Source: Betaproteobacteria bacterium (GTDB lineage Bacteria; Pseudomonadota; Gammaproteobacteria; Burkholderiales; Burkholderiaceae_C). Taken from it: DNA of 8,104 nt. The translations under genes were made by a program, and so were the position numbers. Where the stretch lies: the NCBI GenBank assembly GCA_005882155.1, contig VBCQ01000103.1, positions 1 to 8,104 of the forward strand, given 5' to 3'. The notes beneath the pieces are model-generated. The model saw only the letters and a program-made list of their open reading frames with translations. It searched no databases and had not been told where the DNA came from. Shown here one piece after another: positions 1-6,722 of this stretch (position 1 is its first letter; the number at the start of each line of letters is the position of its first letter).

Positions 1-2724
1 ATGTACGAACAGTACCTCGACAACCCGGGCTCGGTGCCCGACAACTGGCGCTCGTACTTCGACGCCCTCCAGAACGTCCCTGCGGCCGACGGCTCCGATG
101 AGCGCGACGTGGCCCATGCGCCGATCATCGAATCGTTCGCGCAACGTGCCAAGGCGAACGCCTTCGGCGCCAAGGCCTCGAGCACCGATCTCGCCGTCGC
201 ACGCAAGCAAGTCCATGTTCAATCGCTGATCGCGGCCTACCGCTTCCTCGGCTCGCGCTGGGCCGATCTCGATCCGCTGAAGCGCCAGGAGCGCCCGAAG
301 ATCGCCGAGCTGGAGCCGGCGTTCTACGACCTGAGCGAGTCCGACATGGACATCTCGTTCAGCGCGACGAACACTTACTTCACGACCGCCGAGAACATGA
401 CGCTGCGGCAGATCGTGCAGGCGCTGCGCGAGACCTACTGCGGCTCGGTCGGCGCAGAGTACATGCACATCACCGAGCCGACCGAGAAGCGCTGGTGGCA
501 GCAGCGGCTCGAGTCCGTTCGCTCGAAGGCGACGTTCTCGCCGGAAGAAAAGAAGCACATCCTCGAGCGCTTGACGGCCGCCGAGGGGCTCGAGCGCTAC
601 CTGCACACCAAGTACGTCGGCCAGAAGCGCTTCTCGCTCGAAGGCGGCGAGAGCTTCATCGTCTCGATGGACGAGCTGGTGCAGCGCGGCGGCGCGAAGG
701 GCGTACAGGAAATCGTCATCGGCATGGCGCACCGCGGCCGCTTGAACGTGCTCGTCAACACGCTGGGCAAGGCGCCCGCCGAGCTGTTCTCGGAGTTCGA
801 CCACACCGCGAAGGAAGACTTGCCGGCCGGCGACGTCAAGTACCACCAAGGCTTCTCGAGCGACGTGACCACCGCGGGCGGCCCGGTGCACTTGAGCCTC
901 GCGTTCAACCCATCGCACCTCGAGATCGTCAACCCGGTCGTGGAGGGCTCGGTGAAGGCGCGCCTCGATCGCCGCGGCGACAAGGAAGGCGACAGCGTGC
1001 TGCCGATCATCGTCCACGGCGACGCGGCGTTCGCCGGGCAGGGCGTCGTGATGGAGACGCTGGCGCTGGCGCAAACGCGCGGCTACTACACCGGCGGCAC
1101 GGTCCACCTCGTCATCAACAACCAGATCGGCTTCACCACCAGCGACCCGCGCGACACCCGCTCGACGCTGTACTGCACCGACGTCGTGAAGATGATCGAG
1201 GCGCCGGTGCTGCACGTGAACGGCGACGACCCGGAAGCCGTCGTGCTGTGCACGCAGCTAGCGCTCGACTATCGCCAGGAGTTCAACAAGGACGTGGTGG
1301 TCGACATCGTCTGCTTTCGCAAGCTCGGCCACAACGAGCAGGACACGCCGGCGCTGACGCAGCCGCTGATGTACAAGAAGATCGCCCAGCACCCCGGCAC
1401 GCGCCGCCTCTACGGCGACAAGCTGGTGGCGCAAGGCGTGTTGCCGGCCGACGGCCCGGATGCGATGGTCAAGGCATTGCGCGCTGCAATGGACGCCGGC
1501 AAGCATACGCACGATCCAGTGCTGACCAACTACAAGAGCAAGTACGCGGTCGACTGGTCGCCGTTCCTCGGCAAGAAGTGGACCGATGCGGCCGACACGG
1601 CGCTGCCGCTGGCCGAGATCAAGCGCCTGTCGGAGCGCATCACGACCTTGCCGGCCGACTTCAAGGCGCACCCGCTGGTGCAGAAAGTCATTGCCGATCG
1701 CGCCGCGATGGGCCGCGGCGAGTTGAACGTCGACTGGGGCATGGGCGAGCACCTTGACTTCGCCTCGCTGGTCGCAAGCGGCTACGCGGTGCGCCTGTCG
1801 GGCAAGGACTGCGGCCGCGGCACCTTCACTCACCGTCACTCGGTGCTGCACGATCAGGCGCGCGAGAAGTGGGATGAGGGCACCTACACGCCGCTGCAGA
1901 ACGTCGCCGAGAACCAGGCGCCGTACATCGTCATCGACTCGATCCTGTCGGAAGAAGCGGTGCTCGGTTTCGAATATGGCTATGCGAGCGCCGACCCCAA
2001 CACGCTGGTGATCTGGGAAGCGCAGTTCGGCGACTTCGCCAACGGCGCGCAGGTTTTGATCGACCAGTTCATCGCGTCGGGCGAAGTGAAATGGGGCCGC
2101 GCCAACGGCATCACTCTGATGCTGCCGCACGGCTACGAGGGGCAGGGCCCGGAGCACTCGTCGGCGCGTCTCGAGCGCTTCATGCAGCTCGCGGCCGACA
2201 ACAACATGCAGGTCGTTCAGCCGACGTCGGCGAGCCAGATCTTCCACCTGCTGCGCCGGCAGATGGTGCGCCAGTTCAGGAAGCCGCTGGTCATCATGAC
2301 GCCGAAGTCACTGCTGCGCGCGAAGGACGCAACGTCACCGCTATCGGAGTTCACCCGCGGCGAGTTCAAGACCGTGATCGGCGAGCAGAGCGCGGAAGTC
2401 AACGCCGAGCGCGTGAAGCGGGTCATCGCCTGCTCGGGAAAGGTCTACTACGACCTCGTCCGGGCGCGCGCGGAGCGCAAGAACGCCGACGTCGCGGTCG
2501 TTCGCCGACCGAGATCATGTGGTGTCAGGACGAGCCGCAGAACCAGGGCGCGTGGTTCTTCGTGCAGCACTACATCCACGAGAACATGGTCGATGGGCAG
2601 AAGCTCGGATATGCGGGCCGGCCCGCGTCGGCGTCGCCTGCGGTCGGCTATGCGCACCTGCACCAGGAGCAGCAGAAGGCGCTGCTCGACCAGGCCTTCG
2701 GCAAGATCAAGGGCTTCGTCTTAA
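1..2724 (+). CDS. sucA: 2-oxoglutarate dehydrogenase E1 component, 5'-partial and frameshifted near its 3' end
   Basis: This is the thiamine-diphosphate-dependent E1 subunit, which decarboxylates 2-oxoglutarate and succinylates the lipoyl group of E2 in the cytoplasmic complex. The gene enters from outside the window. The first residues (M-Y-E-Q-Y-L, then N-P-G-S-V-P-D-N-W) match the family about 25-30 residues in, so the ATG at base 1 is probably internal. Visible motifs, numbered from base 1: G-M-A-H-R-G-R-L (241-248), F-N-P-S-H-L-E (from about 303), the ThDP/Mg motif G-D-A-A-F-A-G-Q-G with D341, N374 in I-N-N-Q-I-G-F, and H-G-Y-E-G-Q-G-P-E-H-S (710-720). The D341-N374 spacing equals that of the corresponding E. 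coli residues as I recall them. Sequence is normal to R835 (base 2505). Residues 836-907 are an Arg/Ser-rich out-of-frame tail ending at TAA 2722-2724. The true C-terminus lies in another frame to 2732, and about 22 conserved residues are missing at the junction. Family identity is very secure; function as written is doubtful. Confidence 0.95.
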   Translation: MYEQYLDNPGSVPDNWRSYFDALQNVPAADGSDERDVAHAPIIESFAQRAKANAFGAKASSTDLAVARKQVHVQSLIAAYRFLGSRWADLDPLKRQERPKIAELEPAFYDLSESDMDISFSATNTYFTTAENMTLRQIVQALRETYCGSVGAEYMHITEPTEKRWWQQRLESVRSKATFSPEEKKHILERLTAAEGLERYLHTKYVGQKRFSLEGGESFIVSMDELVQRGGAKGVQEIVIGMAHRGRLNVLVNTLGKAPAELFSEFDHTAKEDLPAGDVKYHQGFSSDVTTAGGPVHLSLAFNPSHLEIVNPVVEGSVKARLDRRGDKEGDSVLPIIVHGDAAFAGQGVVMETLALAQTRGYYTGGTVHLVINNQIGFTTSDPRDTRSTLYCTDVVKMIEAPVLHVNGDDPEAVVLCTQLALDYRQEFNKDVVVDIVCFRKLGHNEQDTPALTQPLMYKKIAQHPGTRRLYGDKLVAQGVLPADGPDAMVKALRAAMDAGKHTHDPVLTNYKSKYAVDWSPFLGKKWTDAADTALPLAEIKRLSERITTLPADFKAHPLVQKVIADRAAMGRGELNVDWGMGEHLDFASLVASGYAVRLSGKDCGRGTFTHRHSVLHDQAREKWDEGTYTPLQNVAENQAPYIVIDSILSEEAVLGFEYGYASADPNTLVIWEAQFGDFANGAQVLIDQFIASGEVKWGRANGITLMLPHGYEGQGPEHSSARLERFMQLAADNNMQVVQPTSASQIFHLLRRQMVRQFRKPLVIMTPKSLLRAKDATSPLSEFTRGEFKTVIGEQSAEVNAERVKRVIACSGKVYYDLVRARAERKNADVAVVRRPRSCGVRTSRRTRARGSSCSTTSTRTWSMGRSSDMRAGPRRRRLRSAMRTCTRSSRRRCSTRPSARSRASS

Positions 2725-2732
2725 GCAAGTGA
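2506..2732 (+). pseudogene. sucA: Displaced C-terminal segment of SucA (out of frame with the upstream part)
   Basis: Read from codon 2508 this stretch encodes T-E-I-M-W-C-Q-D-E-P-Q-N-Q-G-A-W, then Y-A-G-R-P-A-S-A-S-P-A-V-G-Y and H-L-H-Q-E-Q-Q-K-A-L-L, ending K-G-F-V-L-S-K with TGA at 2730-2732. That is the normal C-terminus of proteobacterial SucA, 74 residues from T to K. It is in a different frame from bases 1-2505. No start codon with a good ribosome binding site precedes it, so it is the tail of the broken sucA and not a separate gene. The frame is open upstream as far as an ATG at 2091, but that upstream part is the shadow of the intact sucA frame. Bases 2506-2507 are the leftover of a codon cut by the deletion. 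Confidence 0.88.
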
Positions 2733-2750
2733 CGGTATCAGCAGCCGTGG

Positions 2751-2791
2751 CGGACGCTGCGCCGCACCGGCTGCACGCGTCCGTGCGGCGC
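2751..2791 (+). other. Two competing hairpins in the sucA-odhB spacer
   Basis: The 82-base spacer 2733-2814 contains two perfect inverted repeats whose arms interleave. The first is CGGACGC (2751-2757) with GCGTCCG (2777-2783). The second is GCGCCGCAC (2759-2767) with GTGCGGCGC (2783-2791). Only one can form easily because the arms cross. No T-run follows either stem, so a normal intrinsic terminator is unlikely. A role in transcript processing, stability or setting the E1:E2 ratio is an inference; in such GC-rich DNA short inverted repeats also arise by chance. The rest of the spacer holds only the weak odhB ribosome binding site (GAAAGA, 2804-2809). Confidence 0.5.
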
Positions 2792-2814
2792 GAATCGAAC
2801 AACGAAAGAATGAA

Positions 2815-4077
2815 ATGGCAATCGTAGAAGTCAAGGTTCCGCAACTGTCCGAGTCGGTGGCCGAAGCCACGCTGTTGCAGTGGAAGAAAAAGCCCGGCGA
2901 CGCCGTGGCGATGGACGAGATCCTCGTCGAGATCGAGACCGACAAGGTCGTGCTCGAAGTGCCAGCGCCGCAGGGCGGCGTGATGGCGCAGATCGTCAAG
3001 GGCGACGGCGAGAGCTGTGTCAGCGATGAAATCATCGCGAAGATCGACACCGAGGGCACGGCGTCTGCTAGTGCACCGGCTGCTTCGGCTGCACCTGCTG
3101 TGGCGGCTGCAGCGCCGGTTGCTGCAGCATCGAGCGGCGGGTCGAAAGGCGACATCGCGATGCCCGCGGCGGCCAAGCTGATGGCCGACAACCAACTTGC
3201 CGCCGGCTCGGTGGCCGGTACCGGCAAGGACGGGCGCGTCACCAAAGGCGACGTGCTCGGCGTGATCGCCGCAGCGGCAAAGCCCGCTGTCGCGCCAGCG
3301 AAGGCAGCGCCTGCTGCGCCTGCTGTCGCGAAGCCGCTGCCTGCAGTCGCGCCGCCGGTCGCGGTCAACCTCGGCGAACGTCCCGAGCAGCGCGTGCCGA
3401 TGAGCCGTCTGCGCGCGCGCGTTGCCGAGCGCCTGCTGCAATCGCAAGCGACCAACGCGATCCTCACGACCTTCAACGAAGTCAACATGGCGCCGGTGAT
3501 GGAGATGCGCAAGCGCTTCCAGGAGAAGTTCGAGAAGGAGCACGGCGTCAAGATCGGCTTCATGAGCTTCTTCGTGAAGGCCGCGGTCGCCGCGCTGAAG
3601 AAGTACCCGGTGATCAACGCGTCGGTCGATGGCAACGACATCGTCTACCACGGCTACTTCGACATCGGCATCGCGGTCGGCTCACCGCGCGGCCTCGTCG
3701 TGCCGATCCTGCGCAATGCCGACCAGATGAGCTTCGCCGACATCGAGAAGAAGATCGCCGAGTACGGCACCAAGGCGCGCGACGGCAAGCTTTCGCTCGA
3801 CGACTTGACCGGCGGCACCTTCTCGATCTCCAACGGCGGCGTGTTCGGCTCGATGCTGTCGACGCCGATCATCAACCCGCCGCAATCGGCGATCCTCGGC
3901 GTGCATGCGACCAAGGACCGCGCCGTCGTCGAGAACGGCCAGGTCGTGGTGCGACCCATCAACTACCTCGCGCTGAGCTACGACCACCGGATCATCGATG
4001 GCCGGGAAGCGGTGCTCGGTCTGGTCGCAATGAAGGAGGCGCTCGAAGATCCCGCTCGCCTGCTGTTCGACATTTGA
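2815..4077 (+). CDS. odhB: Dihydrolipoyllysine succinyltransferase, E2 of the 2-oxoglutarate dehydrogenase complex
   Basis: E2 forms the core of the complex and transfers the succinyl group from its lipoyl arm to CoA. The 420-residue protein has the full family layout: N-terminal lipoyl domain (about 1-77) with the lipoylation lysine K44 in E-T-D-K-V; an Ala/Pro-rich swinging linker (about 80-115); a peripheral subunit-binding domain (about 118-153, with G-T-G-K-D-G-R-V-T-K-G-D-V); a second Ala/Pro linker; and a C-terminal catalytic acyltransferase domain. The active-site motif is S-Y-D-H-R-I-I-D-G-R-E with H391 and D395. Length is typical of SucB, and the D-H-R-I-I-D-G-R-E-A-V ending and the E1/E3 neighbours favour the succinyl- over the acetyltransferase. 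The ATG at 2815 gives the canonical start M-A-I-V-E-V-K-V-P. The Shine-Dalgarno is weak (GAAAGA about 6 bases upstream). The frame appears intact throughout. It is co-oriented with sucA and lies 11 bases upstream of odhL. Confidence 0.97.
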   Translation: MAIVEVKVPQLSESVAEATLLQWKKKPGDAVAMDEILVEIETDKVVLEVPAPQGGVMAQIVKGDGESCVSDEIIAKIDTEGTASASAPAASAAPAVAAAAPVAAASSGGSKGDIAMPAAAKLMADNQLAAGSVAGTGKDGRVTKGDVLGVIAAAAKPAVAPAKAAPAAPAVAKPLPAVAPPVAVNLGERPEQRVPMSRLRARVAERLLQSQATNAILTTFNEVNMAPVMEMRKRFQEKFEKEHGVKIGFMSFFVKAAVAALKKYPVINASVDGNDIVYHGYFDIGIAVGSPRGLVVPILRNADQMSFADIEKKIAEYGTKARDGKLSLDDLTGGTFSISNGGVFGSMLSTPIINPPQSAILGVHATKDRAVVENGQVVVRPINYLALSYDHRIIDGREAVLGLVAMKEALEDPARLLFDI

Positions 4078-4081
4078 GGAG
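4076..4081 (+). promoter_or_regulatory. Ribosome binding site that fixes the odhL start
   Basis: GAGGAG lies 7 bases before the ATG at 4089 and overlaps the odhB stop TGA (4075-4077). It supports the ATG at 4089 over an in-frame TTG at 4074, which would add five residues and overlap odhB. Termination on odhB directly at this site should couple E3 translation to that of E2. Confidence 0.8.
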
Positions 4082-4088
4082 CGACCGC

Positions 4089-5516
4089 ATGGCAAAGCAA
4101 TTCGACGTCATCGTCATCGGTGGCGGCCCCGGTGGCTACGTGGCCGCAATCCGCGCTGCCCAACTGGGCTTCAACACCGCCTGTATCGACGAGTGGAAAA
4201 ACGACAAGGGTGGCCCGGCGCTCGGCGGCACTTGTACCAACATCGGCTGCATTCCGTCGAAGGCGCTGCTGCAGTCGAGCGAGCACTTCGAGCATGCGGG
4301 GCACAGCTTCGCAGATCACGGCATCGGCTTGTCGGACCTCAGCATCGATGTGGCCAAGATGCTCGGCCGCAAGAGCACGGTGGTGAAGCAGAACAACGAC
4401 GGCATCCTCTATCTCTTCAAGAAGAACAAGGTCACGTTCTTTCACGGCCGAGGTTCGTTCGTCAAAGCGAGCGATGCCGGCTACGAGATCAAGGTGACGG
4501 GCGCGACCGACGAATCGATCAGCGGCAAGCACATCATCCTGGCCACCGGCTCGAACCCACGCGCGCTGCCCGGTGCGCCGTTCGACGAAGAGAACATTCT
4601 TTCCAACGACGGCGCGCTGCGCATTCCCGCGGTGCCGAAGACGCTGGGCCTCATCGGCTCGGGTGTCATCGGCCTCGAGATGGGCTCGGTGTGGCGCCGA
4701 CTCGGCTCGCAAGTGACGGTGCTCGAAGCATTGCCGACTTTCCTCGGTGCGGTCGATGAGCAGATCGCCAAGGAAGCGCAGAAGGCGTTCGTGAAGCAGG
4801 GCTTGAAGATCGAGCTCGGCGTGAAGGTCGGCGAGGTCAAGTCCGACAAGAAGGGCCTCAGCATCGCCTATACGAACGCGAAGGGCGAGGCGCAGACACT
4901 CGTGGTCGACAAGTTGATCGTGTCGATCGGCCGCATTCCGAACACGATTGGCTTGAATCATGAAGCGGTCGGTCTGAAGCTCGACGAGCGCGGCACCATC
5001 GTCGTCGACGACGACTGCAAGACGAATCTGCCCAACGTGTGGGCGGTCGGCGACGTCGTGCGCGGGCCGATGCTCGCCCACAAGGCCGAGGAAGAAGCCG
5101 TCGCGGTGGCCGAGCGGATCGCCGGACAGCATGGCCACGTCAACTTCAACACCGTGCCGTGGGTCATCTACACGTCGCCGGAAATTGCCTGGGTCGGCCA
5201 GACCGAGCAGCAGTTGAAAGCCGCGGGCCGCGCGTACAAGGCTGGAACGTTCCCGTTCATGGCCAACGGCCGTGCGCGCGCGTTAGGCGACACCACGGGC
5301 ATGGTGAAGTTTCTCGCCGACGCGAAGAGCGACGAGATTCTCGGCGTGCACATCGTCGGCCCGTACGCGTCGGAGCTGATTTCAGAAGCGGTGGTCGCGA
5401 TGGAGTTCCGCGCGTCGGCAGAAGACATCGCGCGCATCTGTCATGCGCATCCGAGCTTGAGTGAAGCGACCAAGGAAGCGGCACTCGCCGTCGACAAACG
5501 GACGCTGAACTTCTGA
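4089..5516 (+). CDS. odhL: Dihydrolipoyl dehydrogenase, E3 of the 2-oxoglutarate dehydrogenase complex
   Basis: This FAD-dependent disulfide oxidoreductase reoxidises the dihydrolipoyl arm of E2 and passes the electrons to NAD+. The 475-residue protein shows all family hallmarks: FAD-binding G-G-G-P-G-G (11-16); redox disulfide C49/C54 in G-G-T-C-T-N-I-G-C-I-P-S-K; NAD-binding G-x-G-x-x-G (G190, G192, G195) followed by E-M-G-S-V-W; the second FAD contact A-V-G-D (D322); and the C-terminal active-site pair H454/E459 in H-A-H-P-S-L-S-E, which works across the dimer interface. The start is ATG 4089, with GAGGAG seven bases upstream. It is the third gene of the operon and ends 96 bases before zapE. 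There is no N-terminal lipoyl domain, unlike the E3 of some pyruvate dehydrogenase operons, so it is probably the partner of OdhA/OdhB; sharing with other complexes cannot be excluded. The gene symbol lpdA is equally used. Confidence 0.97.
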   Translation: MAKQFDVIVIGGGPGGYVAAIRAAQLGFNTACIDEWKNDKGGPALGGTCTNIGCIPSKALLQSSEHFEHAGHSFADHGIGLSDLSIDVAKMLGRKSTVVKQNNDGILYLFKKNKVTFFHGRGSFVKASDAGYEIKVTGATDESISGKHIILATGSNPRALPGAPFDEENILSNDGALRIPAVPKTLGLIGSGVIGLEMGSVWRRLGSQVTVLEALPTFLGAVDEQIAKEAQKAFVKQGLKIELGVKVGEVKSDKKGLSIAYTNAKGEAQTLVVDKLIVSIGRIPNTIGLNHEAVGLKLDERGTIVVDDDCKTNLPNVWAVGDVVRGPMLAHKAEEEAVAVAERIAGQHGHVNFNTVPWVIYTSPEIAWVGQTEQQLKAAGRAYKAGTFPFMANGRARALGDTTGMVKFLADAKSDEILGVHIVGPYASELISEAVVAMEFRASAEDIARICHAHPSLSEATKEAALAVDKRTLNF

Positions 5517-5527
5517 TCGCTCTGCAT

Positions 5528-5610
5528 GGTGCCCCCACGCTTGCCGCTGCGCAGCTGCGCTGCCCCCCGAGGGGGCGCAGGCCTCCCTTGGGGCGGCCCG
5601 GCGGGGGCCT
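5528..5610. repeat. GC-rich palindromic intergenic repeat between odhL and zapE
   Basis: Almost the whole 96-base spacer (5517-5612) is a compact set of inverted repeats. These are the self-complementary GCTGCGCAGC (5546-5555), GCCCCC/GGGGGC around a 3-base loop (5562-5567 with 5571-5576), the flanking pair TGCGC/GCGCA (5556-5560 with 5575-5579), and AGGCCTCC/GGGGGCCT (5579-5586 with 5603-5610, one G-T pair). From memory, sequences with a CCCCCCGAGGGGGC core followed by CTTGGGGCGGCCCGGC are dispersed in many copies between genes of Comamonadaceae and related Burkholderiales; this window has only one copy, so the repetitive nature is not shown here. No T-run follows, so a standard intrinsic terminator is unlikely, but the structure could weaken read-through or protect the operon's 3' end. 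The 3' edge touches the start of zapE. Confidence 0.7.
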
Positions 5611-5612
5611 GA

Positions 5613-6722
5613 GTGGGAGTTCGCGAACTCTACGAAGCCACGCTCGCCGAGCGCGGCTACCAGGCCGACCCGGCACAGCTTCGCGCAATCGATGCGCTGG
5701 AGCGCTGCGAAAACGAGTGGGCCGACTACAAGGCGCGGCGCAACAGCCCGCTGAGTCCGCTGAACAGCTTTCTCGGGCGCCACCCGCCGATCCCGCGCGG
5801 CGTGTACATGCACGGTGGCGTCGGCCGCGGCAAAAGCTTTCTGATGGACTGCTTCTTCCAGGCCGTTCCGCTAAAACGCAAGACGCGGCTGCACTTCCAC
5901 GAGTTCATGCGCGAGGTGCACCGCGAGCTCGCCGAGCTGAAGGGCACGGTGAACCCGCTGCATGAGCTCGGGCAGCGCATCTCGCGGCGCCACCGGCTGA
6001 TCTGCTTCGACGAGTTTCACGTCGCCGACGTCACCGACGCGATGATCCTGCACCGCCTGCTCGAATCGATGTTCGAGCACCGCGTCAGCATCGTCACGAC
6101 GTCGAATTTCCACCCTGACGGGCTGTACCCGCATGGGTTGCATCGCGAGCGCATCCTGCCGGCGATCGCGTTGCTGAAAGACAAGCTCGAAGTCATCAGC
6201 GTCGACAACGGCATCGACTACCGCCGCCGCACGATGGAGCATATGAAGCTCTATCACACGCCGCTCGGGCCGGCGGCCGACGCCGAGATGAGCGAAGCCT
6301 TCGGGCGCCTCGCCGAAGCCAAAGACGAGAGTCCGCTGCTGCACATCGAATACCGGGAGCTGCGTGCCCGGCGCCGCGCCGGCGGTGTCGTCTGGTTCGA
6401 CTTCAAGCAACTCTGCGGCGGTCCGCGATCGCAGAACGACTACCTCGAGCTGGCGACGCAATTCCACACTGTCTTGCTCTCGGGCGTGCCGCAGATGACG
6501 CCGCGCCATGCGTCGGAGGCGCGGCGCTTCACCTGGCTCGTCGACGTGATGTACGACCGGCGGGTCAAGCTGATCATGTCGGCCGACGTGGCGCCTGAGT
6601 TGTTGTACGCCGAAGGGCCGCTCGCGCACGAGTTTCCGCGCACCGTGTCGAGGCTCAACGAGATGCAGTCGGCGGAGTACCTGGCACTGGCGCGTCGCAA
6701 CGTCGATACTTCGTTGACATGA
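5613..6722 (+). CDS. zapE: AFG1/ZapE-family P-loop ATPase (cell division protein ZapE)
   Basis: The 369-residue protein belongs to the AFG1-like ATPase family. Its E. coli member ZapE (about 375 residues) associates with the FtsZ ring; the mitochondrial relative Afg1 assists in protein quality control. Walker A is G-G-V-G-R-G-K-S (68-75, K74) and Walker B is I-C-F-D-E-F-H with D133/E134. Family signatures follow: T-T-S-N-F-H-P, then P-R-S-Q-N-D-Y-L-E-L (from 271), L-L-S-G-V-P-Q (288-294), the R-R-F-T-W-L-V-D region, and a C-terminal R-T-V-S-R-L-N-E-M-Q-S. No membrane segment or signal peptide is seen, so it is probably cytoplasmic. The start is GTG 5613. An in-frame TGA sits directly before it (5610-5612), and the following V-R-E-L-Y-E-A is the expected N-terminus, so no earlier start is possible. 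The only Shine-Dalgarno-like sequence is the G-run 5603-5607, inside the repeat. It is co-oriented with the odh genes and overlaps the next gene by 4 bases. The family assignment is firm; the division role is taken from E. coli. Confidence 0.93.
   Translation: MGVRELYEATLAERGYQADPAQLRAIDALERCENEWADYKARRNSPLSPLNSFLGRHPPIPRGVYMHGGVGRGKSFLMDCFFQAVPLKRKTRLHFHEFMREVHRELAELKGTVNPLHELGQRISRRHRLICFDEFHVADVTDAMILHRLLESMFEHRVSIVTTSNFHPDGLYPHGLHRERILPAIALLKDKLEVISVDNGIDYRRRTMEHMKLYHTPLGPAADAEMSEAFGRLAEAKDESPLLHIEYRELRARRRAGGVVWFDFKQLCGGPRSQNDYLELATQFHTVLLSGVPQMTPRHASEARRFTWLVDVMYDRRVKLIMSADVAPELLYAEGPLAHEFPRTVSRLNEMQSAEYLALARRNVDTSLT

Noticed and set aside
1258..2247. Long open frame on the - strand inside sucA (329 codons)
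   Set aside because: It lies opposite well-conserved SucA sequence. Its translation is Arg/Val/Leu/His-rich with no recognisable motif, which is typical of shadow frames in high-GC DNA.
2091..2507. Possible separate gene starting at ATG 2091 and running into the SucA C-terminus
   Set aside because: Bases 2091-2505 in this frame are a nonsense translation of intact SucA coding sequence. Only the part after 2508 is real protein, so this is the consequence of the deletion, not a new gene.
2810..2827. Five-codon mini reading frame (ATG 2810, stop 2825-2827) overlapping the odhB start
   Set aside because: The ATG is five bases before the odhB ATG and in another frame. Nothing beyond chance supports its translation, and the odhB start is fixed by the conserved N-terminus.
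4074..4088. TTG at 4074 as start of odhL
   Set aside because: It would overlap the odhB stop and add five non-conserved residues. The ATG at 4089 has a well-spaced GAGGAG site and gives the usual N-terminus.
3978..5138. Long open frame on the - strand across odhB and odhL (386 codons)
   Set aside because: It covers the catalytic regions of two conserved genes. Its composition (Arg, Ala, Asp, His) is that of an antisense shadow and I see no family motif.
5562..5576. Intrinsic terminator after odhL
   Set aside because: The GCCCCC/GGGGGC stem is strong but is followed by GCGCAGGCC instead of a T-run, and it belongs to a larger palindromic repeat unit.
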